From Nipponacmea schrenckii (lineage: Eukaryota > Mollusca > Gastropoda > Lottiidae): 64,000 nt of DNA. Below the pieces are notes generated by a model. The model saw only the letters and a list, made by a program, of their open reading frames with translations, was not told the origin of the DNA and did no database searches. A program made the position numbers and the translations under genes. Location: assembly GCA_030562195.1 (NCBI GenBank), contig JAUJPP010000005.1, forward strand, positions 34,893,106 to 34,957,105, written 5' to 3'. This document shows, piece by piece, positions 34,352 to 45,090 of this stretch. Position 1 is the stretch's first letter; every line of letters starts with the position of its first letter.

Positions 34352-36475
34352 TATACGCCTACTGGCAGCATTTATTTCAAATAAAAACTTTTCAGTAAGG
34401 TTACAAAAGTGGAATGAAATATTCAACCTTCCACCATATATTTTTTTCTAGGGTCTCTAGTTTCATTAAAACTGTCAAGAATTGTACCTAACTCAACTCA
34501 TTAAATATTTTTCGGTATTTTTATGATTTGCAATAGGGTTCACCCTTAATAATATTTTGATATATTTAATTCTTAATAAGGCTCATTCTTGGTTGATATT
34601 AAACAATTTCAGCGAGTTTTGTCAAAAATGAATGTTTAGAGTGTTCACAAGCCAAAAGTTGAAAGCGATTTTGAAAACAGGCCCAATAACTGACACTAAA
34701 TATTTTTCGATTTATCTGATTTTCAATAGGGTTTATCCTTGTGAGAAAACAAATACTAAAGCCAAGCTTCATCAAAATCCATTCAAAATTGTTCTTTCTA
34801 GAGTGTTTACAAGCTAAATTGAACGCGTTTTCAAAAACAAGGGCAATAACTTGTACTAAATATTTTTCGATTTTCAATAGAGTTCATCCTTGGGAGACAA
34901 CAAATACTCCAGCCAAGTTACATCAAAATCCATTAAAAATTGTTCTTTCTAGAGTGTTTACAAGCTAAAATTGAACACGTTTTCAAGAACAAGGGCTATA
35001 ACTGACACTAAATATATTTCTATTTATTTGATTTACAATAGGGTTCATCCTTGGGTAAAAACAAATACTCAAGCCAAAGTTAATCAAAATCCATTAAGAA
35101 TAGTTCTTTCTAGAGTGTTAAGAAGCTAAAATTGAATGCGTTTTCAAGAACAAGGGCAGTAACTCATACTAAAAAAAATTTCGATTTCGCTTTTCAATAG
35201 GGTTCATCCTTGAGTTATAACACACTCTCACACCAAGTTTCATCGAAATCCATCAAGAATTGTGCCATGTAGAGTGTTTACGAGACAAAAATCGAACGCG
35301 TTTAAAAGAACAAGGGCAATAATTCATATTAGATATACTTTGATAATTATAATTTTCAATTAGGCTCATCCCTTGCGATATCCAACAATTTCAGTGAGTT
35401 TTGTCAACATTGGTCATGAATTGTACCTTCTAGAGTATTTATTAAAAAGTTAAACCTGTTTTCAAACACAAGGGCAATAACTGACACTAAATATATTTCG
35501 ATTTATTTGATTTTCAATAAGGTTCATCCTTGGGTAAAAACAAATACTCAAGCCAAGTTTTATCAAAATCCATTAAGAATTGTTCTTTCTAGAGTGCTTA
35601 CAAGCTAAAATTGAACGCGTTTTCAAACACAAGGGCAATAACTGATACTAAATATTTTTCGATTTAACTGAATTTCAATAGGGTTCATCCTTAGGTGATT
35701 ACAAATACTCATGCCAAGTTATGTCAAAATCGCTCAAGAATTGTGACTTGTAGAGTGTTTACAAGGCAAAAATCCAACACATTTTATAGAACAAAGGCAA
35801 TAATTCCTATTAAATATATTTCGATATGTGCTATTTTCAAAAGGGTTCATTCTTGGGTGATATTAAACAATTTCAGCAAGTTTCGTCAAAATCGGTCAAT
35901 AACTGTGCTTTGTATAGAGTGTTTACAAGCTAAAAATTGAACGCGTTTTCAAAAACAAGGGCAATAACTGATATTAATTTTTTTTCGATTTGACTGGTTT
36001 TCAATAGGCTTCATCCTTGGGTGATAACAAATACTCAGGCCAAGTTTCATTAAAATCCATTAAAAATTGTTCTCTCAAGAATGTTTACAAGCTAAAATTG
36101 AACGCGTTTTCAAGAACAAAGGCAATAACTCATACTAAATGTTTTTCGATTTCGCTGATTTTCGATAGAGTTTATCCTTGAGTTATAACATACTCTCACA
36201 CCAAGTTTCATCAAAATCGGTCAAGAATTGCACGTTGTAGAGTGTTTACGAGCCATTCAAGAACAAGGGCACGAACTCATACTAATTTTTTTCCGATTTC
36301 GCTGATTTTCAATAGGGTTCATCCTTGCGTGATCATAAACACTCATATTAAGTTTCATCTAAATCCGTCAAGAATTACACCGTGTAGAGTGTTTACGAGC
36401 AATTGTGGACGGACGGACGGACGGACGGACGTGGGGTGACGACAATATACGCCCCCCATTTCATGTGGGCGTATA
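34352..36475. mobile_element. Pearl-like element: ~13 core repeats of ~160 bp, GGAC microsatellite, terminal hairpin
   Basis: Boundaries are taken as TATACGCC (34352-34359) and GGCGTATA (36468-36475). The core is a tandem array with a period of about 150-163 bp. The phrase 'tagagtgtttacaagc' recurs near 34797, 34949, 35110, 35269, 35590, 35752, 35914, 36238 and 36387. Each unit has 'gggcaataactgatactaaa', 'tttcaatagggttcatcctt' and 'caagtttcatcaaaatcc'. At the right end come (GGAC)6 at 36407-36430 and a short palindrome TATACGCCC..GGGCGTATA. Core repeats, a tetranucleotide microsatellite and fixed ends are the plan of molluscan pearl (Helentron-associated) elements. Small ORFs inside the array are repeat artefacts. 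Confidence 0.7.
36407..36430. repeat. (GGAC)6 microsatellite
   Basis: Six perfect tetranucleotide units near the right end of the pearl-like element. Confidence 0.9.
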
Positions 36476-37640
36476 AAAATGAGAAGGCAGGGGAGAAAAC
36501 CAAGAGAATGGAGATGCTTGGTCGGCCCTTGGATGGGTGTTAGTAGACGACTTCAGCTAGGGCACTTCCACCGTCTGATTCCTGAACTAAAGCGTGAAGA
36601 TCCTGCCAGTTTCATCAATTTTCTCCGTATCCAGCCAGATATGTTTGATGAACTTGTGCAAAGAATAGGACCAAGGGTCACCAAGAGAGGCACTAACTAC
36701 AGGAAAGCCATAGAACCAGAGATGAAGATAGCCATTGCTTTGAGACATCTGGCCAGTGGTGACAACTACTCCAGCATGAAGTTTAACTTCAGAGTTCCAC
36801 AGAACACCATATCTTTGATAGTCAAAAAGTTTGTCAAGCGAATCTGGATGAATTCCAAGATGAAGTCATAAAATGCCCCACTACCTCTGATGAATGGAAG
36901 GCTTTAGCAGAACAGTTTGAGATGAGATGAAACGTCCCCAATGCAATTGATGCTTTACATGGGAAAACATATTGCTATTAGAAAACCCCAAAACAGCGGC
37001 AGTCTCTATTATAACTACAAAAGATTCTTTTCCATTGTGCTGCTGGGCATGGTTGATGCTGATTATAAATTTCTATGGACAGATACTGGTGGGCATATGT
37101 CAGATACTCAAATCTTCAATGATCCATCCTTGATGGTTCTATTGGTTTTCCAGCAGACAAACTTCTCAATGATGACAAGGACATAACATATTTTATCCTG
37201 TTGTGGTACAATCGTGCCACAATCGTGGCAATCGTGGGGAGAGTCTACCTTGTTTATGGAATTTTTCCTAAAATATAGAATCGGGGATGCCGGAACGGTC
37301 TTAACAGTCATGGAATTTGGTGTGATATTAAAGTCGATAGAAGTAAGACCATTTAACGACTGGGCCATGACCAATCCGACTACTCCACAACTCGGCAACG
37401 ACTCAGCTACGACTGTACCTCGACTATGACAATCGCGCCCTATCCTGATACGTTTTAACCACGATTTGGGAGAATCGTGTCTAAAAGGTCGTGTCACTCT
37501 ACCTGGCCGTTCCCGACCCAAAGAACATGCCACGAACAAATCCGATAACGCCATGACCTACCCGAATTAGCCACGAATTTTCACCTGATTTCTAATTTTG
37601 CGAGTCGGGTCGGTCGTGGCACGGTCCGGTAGCCCGGTGT

Positions 37641-38399
37641 GATACTGGAATAAAGTCTGAAGAACTGAAGAACTTTATATGAAAATAAAAAATGTTACAA
37701 TTATCAAATTTATTATTGACTAATTTTGGCAATGAATACATATCAACAATTTACTGAGAAGCTGTGATCCAACCCAATATTCGATAAAACAACGATAATA
37801 AACGATAAACTTGAAATTATGATTTATCAGCTTGTACGACAAAGATTTAATATGTGGTCATATTATGATCATTGTTTTAGTGTTCTGTTTAACCACACCA
37901 TCGAGTCGCACATGAAGTCTGCTGGGCGATAGGAATAATCACCCATCAAATATCTTAAAGATTCAAAACTCTGAATCCGGGAATGATCTTGTCCCAAGGT
38001 TAGGCTTCTTCAGCTTCATTCCTGAAATTAATTAATATTATAAAAAGGTAAATCGTTTAATCTAAATTGATTATATAGGATTATAGTATTATTACTCATA
38101 CTCTCCAATATAACCCTTAATTATGAATTAACAATCACGTACAGTCAAATGCTTTATTAGTTCGGTACTTACAGTCGATGAGATACAACAAAAGTGGAAG
38201 TTACTCTCGTGTATTTCTTATGTTCAACTGGTCCTGGAAAGGTATACAGACTTTCATGAACTTATTGTTCCCTAATAAAGAAAAGTGTTACCTAACAGTA
38301 AAAGTAATTAGTAAACAAATTGGGCGGTCACGGATTTAGTTGAACTGAGATTCAGTGAAGTGAAACATTTTGTGAACCCGTACTACTTGCAAATATTAA
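37641..38399. other. Intergenic AT-rich DNA, nothing recognised
   Basis: No ORF, repeat or RNA gene supported between the Harbinger flank and the 2A-bearing LINE. Confidence 0.5.
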
Positions 38400-38506
38400 G
38401 GATTTATTCAATATGGGAACTGATTTGTGTACGAGGGGGATAATCATAGGACAATACTTCCATAAAACAGCAAAAGTTAAAATCAATAAAATTAACATTT
38501 GGAAAT

Positions 38507-38746
38507 TTGACATTGACTGTGTTGGTTATAGAAAATATTTTGTTGTTGTTGAGTGGTGATGTAGAATCAAACCCAGGCCCACCCACAACTAGACAAGGTC
38601 AGTTAACGCCTAGTGGGCAAAAATTGTATCATGGACAAAATGATTTGAAAGATTTAGTATCCTTTATCCAATCAATGAAACAAGAAATATGCAAGTTGAG
38701 AGCGGAAGTTAGGGATCTAAATATAAAGAACAAGTCTCAAATCTAA
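38507..38746 (+). CDS. LINE ORF1 N-terminus with 2A (StopGo) peptide
   Basis: The 79-codon ORF carries 'LLLLSGDVESNPGPP' with the canonical 2A signature D-V-E-x-N-P-G|P at 38558-38581, preceded by a hydrophobic run. In known 2A peptides the ribosome skips the Gly-Pro bond, releasing the upstream peptide. Non-LTR retrotransposons of several invertebrates, molluscs included, are known to carry such peptides at the start of ORF1. The rest ('DLVSFIQSMKQEICKLRAEV') is predicted coiled coil, as in L1-type ORF1 proteins. The ORF stops at 38746 and similar sequence continues in another frame, so the copy is degenerate. Confidence 0.8.
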   Translation: MTLTVLVIENILLLLSGDVESNPGPPTTRQGQLTPSGQKLYHGQNDLKDLVSFIQSMKQEICKLRAEVRDLNIKNKSQI

Positions 38747-39027
38747 AATGTATATACATTAACCGAAGAAAACAACGAAATTGTTTGGAATTTATTCAAA
38801 AACAAAGAAAACCAAAAAATCTATTATTTTACGGATTGAAAGAAAAAACAGACAAAAAAGCATCAGATTGTGAGAGGTTAATATGAGATGTGTCGGGCGG
38901 TGAATTGGGATTAACAAATAGTGATAATGGATTACAAATAGATAAAAGATAATGAATCGGAAAGAAAAACGGTAATCACACAACACCGATTTAAGTAGTC
39001 TTCAGTAGATTTAAGGACAAATATAAT

Positions 39028-41018
39028 GTGTTGCGAAGAGCGAAACGAAAGTTCAGGTGCTCAACTGAAATAAAAGTCTCAGAAGTCTTCACAAAATCAG
39101 TGAGAAACAAACTTAAAGAACATACCCCCTATCTAATTAAGTCAATCAAAGAAAAGAAAAAAGCCACTCTTAAATTTGACAAACTTATAATAAAAAGTAA
39201 ATTTTATATCATTGAAGAAATTAAATTTTGTAACAGTTACAAAGAGCACATTATGGTTCCGATATTATGTAAAGTATTTAACCTGGTTTTTGACTCAGAA
39301 ACCTTTTTCGAAGAATGGTGCAAGGCACTTATTTGCCCTGTTCATAAAAAAGTCTCCAAGAGAATGAAGTCGAAAACTATAGAGGCATATCTTTACTTCC
39401 AGTAATTAGTAAAGTGCTAACAAAATTTTCAAATAATAGATTAACTTATTGGTGTAATGAAAATGATGTCATTCACGAAAATCAAGTAGGTTTTAGACGG
39501 AATTATTCCGCTATCCATAATCCATACATGGCGTAATAAGCAAAAACTTGTCAAAAAGAGGCGGACAATTCAGTTGCTTATTTGTCGATTTAAAAACGCA
39601 TTTGATGGAATAATTCCTGCAAACATGTGGCATGTTATCTACCAGAATGGAATCCATGGTAAAATTGAAAAACTTAAAAGGGATATGTACTTGAAAGCTA
39701 AATCATGTGTACTCACTCCAGGTGGTATAAGTTATTTACATGTAACATAGGCACTAGGCAGATATGTATACTCAGCCCCTATCTTTTCTCAATATACATA
39801 AATTACTTAATCGACAATATAGAAAAAGACGGTTGCAAAACCATATTTATATCAAACTCCCAATTAAATCTCTGTTACTTACTTTTTGCTGACGACATGG
39901 CAGATATGCCAGACACAGTTTGTAACCTTCAAGAGCAAATACGTAGTATTGAGAAATCACACATGAGAGTTAATTTACAAAAAAAACCCAAGATTATGGT
40001 TAAGAAACGACGGTCCTTTAAGACATTATGAAAAATGGTCATATATAAAGGAACTTATTGCTAGAAACAGTATCCCACTATAAGTACTTAGGTTTATTGT
40101 TTACTCCGAAACTGATTTGGAATATGTAAAGAAACCATATCATCACAATATGAAAGGTCATAATAATTAATAAACGACTGAATGTCAAATGCAATGGCCT
40201 GTCCTACGACATATCCATTCACATTTTTGATAAAATGGTTGTACCGATCTTAACTTACGGTGCTGAAATATGGGGTTTCGAGTTTGCATCTATCATAGAA
40301 AATGTCTGGATTAAATTTCGTAAAAATATCCTCAAATTACCAAATCATGAATGTGTTGTTAACTTTTCAGTTTTTGTGGACTGAAAGTCAGATGTAGTTG
40401 TCTCCCTCCCGGTTATCTCTTTATAATTAAGTTACTTTTTTTCACCATAGAAAATAGGAACTGAACGGAAAACAACGTTCAACCCTCTTTGATCCTCAAT
40501 AGAGTAAGTTTATATATAATATACAAATTGGTCTTTCTTTGATAACTTAGGAATCTAATCCAGGCCTAGATAGGTTCTTATGTATGTTTTTGTGTCCAAA
40601 CAGGCGAGTTTAAGTAAACTTGGTTTCTGGAATTTTCCTTCGTGACCTTTGACTTGTTCTACTTCAATTTTTATTTTGTAAACTGCACTGTTACTGTTTT
40701 TTTACAGTTTTTTACCACTCCGGTGAATAAATGTTTACGTGCTAGACATTACAATGCATGTAATGCAGCGATGTTGGGCGAATGTGGCCGTTATCCAATG
40801 TACACGCTATATTTTACTGAAGTGATTAAATATTGGTTGAAATTAATAACAATGCCAGAGCATTGACTCCCCAGACATGTCTATGTTATGTTATATACCA
40901 TGGATCTTAGTGTTCGGTGCTCATGGGCTATAAAAGTTAAAAATATGTTATTTGAGTTTGGCTTTGGTTATGTCTTGATGTACCAGACAGTAGACAACGC
41001 AAATAGATTTCTGCATAT
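39028..41018 (+). pseudogene. LINE reverse transcriptase and C-terminal region, degenerate
   Basis: Frame 39028-39405 has 'MVPILCKVFNLVFDSETF' and 'CKALICPVHKK' (RT fingers). Frame 39705-40031 contains 'SPYLFSIYINYLIDNI' and 'YLLFADDMADM' (motifs B/C). Frame 40642-40866 has the 3' domain 'KCLRARHYNACNAAMLGECG', continued to 41018. Pieces are joined by frameshifts and stops, so no functional enzyme remains. The stretch 40390-40640 is poorly alignable and holds nothing else. Confidence 0.7.
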
Positions 41019-41152
41019 TGTTATGATAGGATGATGCAATTTCGTAAAATTGTCGTAATTGTATGACGATTGTTGTTAGTTGAATAAGGTACTTCTTGAT
41101 GGGTGAACATGATTTATGATTCCCGCTCATCTCTATATATTATAAAATAACA
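41019..41152 (+). repeat. 5' LTR (134 bp)
   Basis: TG...CA ends with short inverted termini TGTTAT/ATAACA. Shares 'cgtaattgtatgacgattgt' and 'atgattcccgctcatctcta' with the 3' LTR. The next bases, tggtgtcaaaagtg from 41153, are where the primer-binding site should lie. The matching tRNA was not determined. Confidence 0.9.
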
Positions 41153-41385
41153 TGGTGTCAAAAGTGAAAGCTGACTGAAATGCTGAACTATGTTAAAGAA
41201 AAATAGCAAATACATCAAATTAAGTAACTTAATTGGATGAAAAGATGGCGAAAAATGAGGAAACCCAAAGAATTTAAGTTCCTTTAACCGAATGACTGGA
41301 CGGAATGGAAGAAAAGATATGGACGTTACCGAATCGCTGCTAAACTTCATCAAGAAGAAACTATAGTTCAGATTCAGATTCAATA

Positions 41386-41727
41386 ATGTATAAATTCATA
41401 TGGGGCTTACATGACAAAAAAAAAAAACTAAGTGAAAAACTACAAATGAAATCACATGTTACTTTAAATACAGCTATAGACATGGCAAGGAACCACGAAT
41501 TTGTAAAAAATCAAAGTAAAGAAGAAGTTAATGCCATAGAAACTCAAAGTAATTTTAAGAGTGATGTCTTTAAATGTAAGAAATGTGGAAAATGGCATAG
41601 AATGAGACAATGTCCAGCATATGGTAAAACATGTCATAATTGTAAAAAAGTAGGACACTTTTTAAATGTTTGTTTTAGTCGCAGTCGAAGAGATCAGCAT
41701 ACAAGATACAGACCCAAGTACATATAA
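41386..41727 (+). CDS. gag C-terminus with two CCHC zinc knuckles
   Basis: The 113-codon ORF ends with C-x2-C-x3-H-x4-C ('CKKCGKWHRMRQC') then C-x2-C-x4-H-x4-C ('CHNCKKVGHFLNVC'). This spacing, with a shortened first knuckle, is characteristic of mag-type gag proteins. Upstream gag sequence (41160-41385) is frameshifted. The nucleocapsid would package genomic RNA. Confidence 0.8.
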   Translation: MYKFIWGLHDKKKKLSEKLQMKSHVTLNTAIDMARNHEFVKNQSKEEVNAIETQSNFKSDVFKCKKCGKWHRMRQCPAYGKTCHNCKKVGHFLNVCFSRSRRDQHTRYRPKYI

Positions 41728-41839
41728 TGTATAATAATGGTGATAGAGAAAAGAAGAAAGTGTTATAAGTTCGTTAAAGTAATGATTTTGCACATTCTAA
41801 AGATGGAGATGGGTTGTACCAATGATTGTTGAAGATTTG

Positions 41840-44740
41840 TTAATTCCATTTAAATTGATACTGGTGCACAGACAAATTGTCTCCCTTTGAAAGATTTCTA
41901 AGTCATCAAAAAATCTAAAAAGATTAAAATCATTAATTCAAAAGTGAATTTAACAAGCCATAACAATATGCCTATAGAAAATTGTGGAAGATGTGTTTTG
42001 AATGTAGAATTTAAAGGTAAACATTATAAGATTGATTTTACCTTAGTGACCAATGAACATGCTCAACTGTTCAAGTTATACAGTCCAGTAATTTATCTAA
42101 AGAAGAATGGATTAAAAAGTACCCAAAAACCATTTGATGGAAGTCGAGGAAAGTTACCAGGAAAAGTAGATATGAAGTTAAAAGAAGAAGTTATTGGTGT
42201 AGTGCATCCATGTAGAAATGTACCATATAAGTCGTATGACATACTGAAAGAAGAATTAAGCAGAATGGAGAAATATGAAGTAATTAGAAAAGTGTGTTAA
42301 CAGTATGGTGATTATTGAAAAAGACATAAGAAACTGAGGGTGTGTTTAGATCCGCGTGATTTAAATAAATATTTACTAAGAGAACATTATATGTTACCTA
42401 CTAGAGCTTTAATTATGACAAAATTTAAAGCCAGTCTATTTTATAGCAAATTAGATTTGTCCAAGGGTTTTTGGCAATGTTGTTAAACTGATAAAGCTGC
42501 TGATTTAACTACATTTAATAGTCCATTTGGAAGGTGTCAATATTTAAGATTACCTTTTGGTGTAAATGTTGCTCCTGAAATATTTCATAGAATTGTTAGT
42601 CAACATTTTGAAGATATTCCCAATTTAATAACTGTACATGATGATATGTTAATTTATGCAAAAACTAAGGAAATTCATGATGAGACTTTGCATAAGGTAT
42701 TACAAAGAGCTGAAGGATTAAGGATTATATAATTAGATGCGTGGCAAATAGATCATTGTTAGTTATATAGAAAGCACAGATTTGTAGATGAGTTACAATT
42801 AGAGTCCTGGTGGAGAGCAGTCATTTAGCATTGGAGTTGCAAGTCTCTAAAGGCCACTGGTCCTTCAGGCCCAAGGAGATGATAGTCTAGATAGTATGAT
42901 GTTGAAATGTTTTACCTGTTTTGATGTTCCTGTGTGTTATCTGTATTAATGTTCAAATGTTCCTGTTCCTAACAAACTGTATCCAGTTGCTTATGTTACA
43001 ATTTTGTAACGAAGATTTTAACTGATAGTGTAACTCTTATGGGTGATATTATATCAAAACAGGGTTTACATCCTCATAATAAAAAAATGAAGGCTATTAA
43101 AGATTTGCCAACACCAGCGTGTAAGAGAGATTTACAAAGAATTTTAGCTATGGTTAATTATTTAGGTAATTATATTCCAAATTTATCTTCAATTATTGGG
43201 CCTCTTAGTAAATTAACAGAAAAAGATGTTATATTTGAATGTTAAAGAAATTTTATCTACTGAGCCAATATTGCATATGCTTCGAGGTCATTAAGAGATG
43301 CAGAAAAAAAGATATGCACGAAAAAGAAAACAGCTTTTAAGTATTGCTTTTGGATGTATTAGATTTCATCAATTTATATATGGTCAAACTGTTTAGGTTG
43401 AAACTGATCATAAACCATTGGAGACAATATTTAAGAAAAGGTTAAATCAATTAAGTCCTAGATTACAAAGAATGTGTTTAAAATTACAATGTTATGATTT
43501 AAATGTTAATTATATACCAGGTAAAGAGTTGATAACAGCTGATGCATTAAGTAGAGCATCTATTCCTGATATTGATATTACAGCTTCAGATAAATTAGAA
43601 ACTGACATTAAGGTTCATGTTAATTGTTTAATTGAGTCCAAAGCTATTACATCGAGAACTATGATGTTAAAAACGCAACAAGTAAAATAAGCTTATGTGT
43701 TCATTACGAAAACAAATTGAAATTGGATGGCCTGATGAAAGATAAAAATTTAGTGCAGATCTTAGACAATTTTGGAACTATAGAGATGAGTTAACAATTT
43801 GTGATGATATAATTTTTAAGCAATCTAATGTGGTTATTCCATTAGCAATGAGAGATTATGTTTTAAACAAATTGTATATTAGCCATTTGCATATTGAAAA
43901 AACTTTATCAAGAGCAAGGGAAACTGTTTTTGAAACTGTTTTTTTGCCAGGCATTTCTAAAGATGTAACTAATATGATAGAAAATTGTGAACCATGTATT
44001 AAGTATCAGAAACAAAAGCGTAAAGAGTCTTTACAGAATTTAAGGAATTTTCAAATGATTATAAGTTTTACCATCATACATCCTCTCCTTATTATCCACA
44101 AAGTAATGGTTAGGTGGAAAGGTATGTACAAAGTGTTAAAAATTTGATTAGAAAATGTGCTGAAAATGGATATGATTTTTTAATACGTAATACGTCAATA
44201 TCTTTTGTGTTAGGCTCCCCTGCTGAATTATTAATGAATGGATCGTAAATTAAGATCTGTATTACCAGTTAAAGATGATAGTTTAAAACATGTTGTTCAA
44301 CATAATGTGAAAGAATTGTTATAAGAAAAACAAGATAAGATGAAATATTACTATAATAGAAACTGTGTTAAAACTAATAAGACATTTGAACAAGGCCACA
44401 GTGTCAATTTGCATAAAGATGGTTTTTGGCATATAGGTATTATAAAGAGTAAAACTAATTATCCAAAATCTTATGTAGATAGTGGTGATTATAGGAGAAA
44501 TGCTAGGTTCCATTTCCTATTACACTTGATAGAAACAAAGATGATGATTTAGATTTCATTGATAAGAATTATGAAAATGTTGTTCCTGCAGAAAATTATG
44601 TTAATCGTAACCATAGACCTGTACCAAATATTGTTCACGAAAGAAATTAGGATGTGAATAGAGAAAATCAAAATGGTGATTATAGAACTAGATCAGGTAA
44701 ATTAGTGAAACCCGTAGAGAGATTTAATTTATAAGATGAG
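41840..44740 (+). pseudogene. pol pseudogene (PR-RT-RNaseH-IN) of the Ty3/mag-like element
   Basis: Protease active site 'IDTGAQTNCL' near 41858. RT shows 'CLDPRDLNKYLL', 'FYSKLDLSKGFWQ', 'FNSPFGRCQYLRLPFGV' and 'LITVHDDMLIY' (42350-42660). RT is interrupted at about 42740-43020, then resumes with 'MGDIISKQGLHPHNKKM' (43039). RNase H is 'ETDHKPLETIF' with 'YIPGKELITADALSR' (43400-43560). Integrase starts with the H-x-H..C-x2-C finger ('ISHLHIEKTLSRA' with 'IENCEPCIKYQ', 43877-44020). Its C-terminal chromatin-side part 'KYYYNRNCVKTNKTF' lies at 44343. The DDE core is largely deleted (about 44050-44110). Repeated frameshifts and stops. Confidence 0.85.
42735..43025. other. Foreign ~250-bp segment inside RT of the LTR element
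   Basis: Coding similarity stops after 'LHKVLQRAEGLRI' and resumes at 'TDSVTLMGDIISKQG'. In intact relatives these lie about 20 residues apart. The intervening sequence has stops in all frames and a different, less AT-rich texture ('ggccactggtccttcaggcc'). A small SINE or MITE insertion is likely, but no clear ends or target duplication were found. Confidence 0.5.
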
Positions 44741-44943
44741 GTGAACTATATTTTATTTAAGAATTCTAGGAAATACATAATAATGTGTTTTGAGATTTAG
44801 TTAAATTCAAATCTGATATTTAATTAGTAAGTACTATTGGTAAGTTTTAAAGTAAAAAACTGTTTTGTTTAGTTACGGTATGATTATTAATCATTTTATA
44901 TTTTGTCATTGAAAACTCTGTTAAAATGCTTAAGGAAAGGAGA

Positions 44944-45090
44944 TGTTATGGTATGATGATGCAATGTCGTAATAGTACAATAGTTAATTGTCGTAATTGT
45001 ATGACGATTGTTGTTAGTTGAATTAAGTATTTCTAGATGGCTGAACATGTTTTATGATTCCCGCTCATCTCTATATATTATAAAATAACA
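44944..45090 (+). repeat. 3' LTR (147 bp)
   Basis: Same termini as the 5' LTR. Carries an extra segment around 44970-44985 ('aatagtacaatagtta'), which accounts for the length difference. Followed directly by catat, the target duplication. Confidence 0.9.

Larger units (their letters stand above)
34225..37190 (+). pseudogene. Harbinger (HARBI1-like) transposase pseudogene, interrupted
   Basis: An N-terminal piece starts at ATG 34225 ('MSFFNESNIELIIKLHML', to 'ACQAR' at 34347). The frame resumes after the pearl-like insertion at about 36479 ('GRKPREWRCLVGPWMG', 'RLQLGHFHRLIPEL', 'ALRHLASGDNYSSM'; Harbinger N-terminal domain). A frameshift near 36850 follows, then the DDE_4-type nuclease start: '[20 protein letters not shown]' and '[18 protein letters not shown]'. 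The first catalytic Asp of the usual 'LDGKH' is His here (36953-36955), and a stop precedes it. The third catalytic residue is missing, because coding sequence runs into the right flank after about 37195. Clearly inactive. Confidence 0.85.
33440..37640 (+). mobile_element. PIF/Harbinger-type DNA transposon remnant with CGA-rich flanks
   Basis: Two GC-richer, ACGA/TCGTGG-rich blocks (33440-34160 and 37190-37640) flank a broken Harbinger transposase. They share inverted segments, for example 'actctccccacg..caacgattgtaccacaac' at 33572-33606 against its complement at 37203-37245, and direct copies of 'gaatcgtgt.taaaagg'. This fits long subterminal inverted repeats, but I could not fix exact ends or a 3-bp TWA target duplication. 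A pearl-like element (34352-36475) sits inside. Short ORFs on both strands of the flanks are by-products of the CGA repeats. Confidence 0.65.
41019..45090 (+). mobile_element. Ty3/gypsy (mag-clade-like) LTR retrotransposon with perfect 5-bp target duplication
   Basis: Two short LTRs (41019-41152 and 44944-45090) start TGTTATG and end AAATAACA. The element is bordered by catat at 41014-41018 and again at 45091-45095, a perfect 5-bp target-site duplication. The host sequence on both sides is the 2A-bearing LINE, so this insertion is younger. Inside are gag with a double zinc knuckle, protease, RT, RNase H and integrase fragments in shifted frames. A polypurine tract aaggaaaggaga (44932-44943) abuts the 3' LTR. 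The LTRs differ by a 13-bp length change and several substitutions, and pol has many stops, so it is inactive. Confidence 0.92.

Noticed and set aside
34350..36480. Regular ~160-bp repeats considered as a CRISPR-like array
   Set aside because: Units are contiguous with no unique spacers, lie in an animal genome, and match the plan of pearl-like mobile elements.
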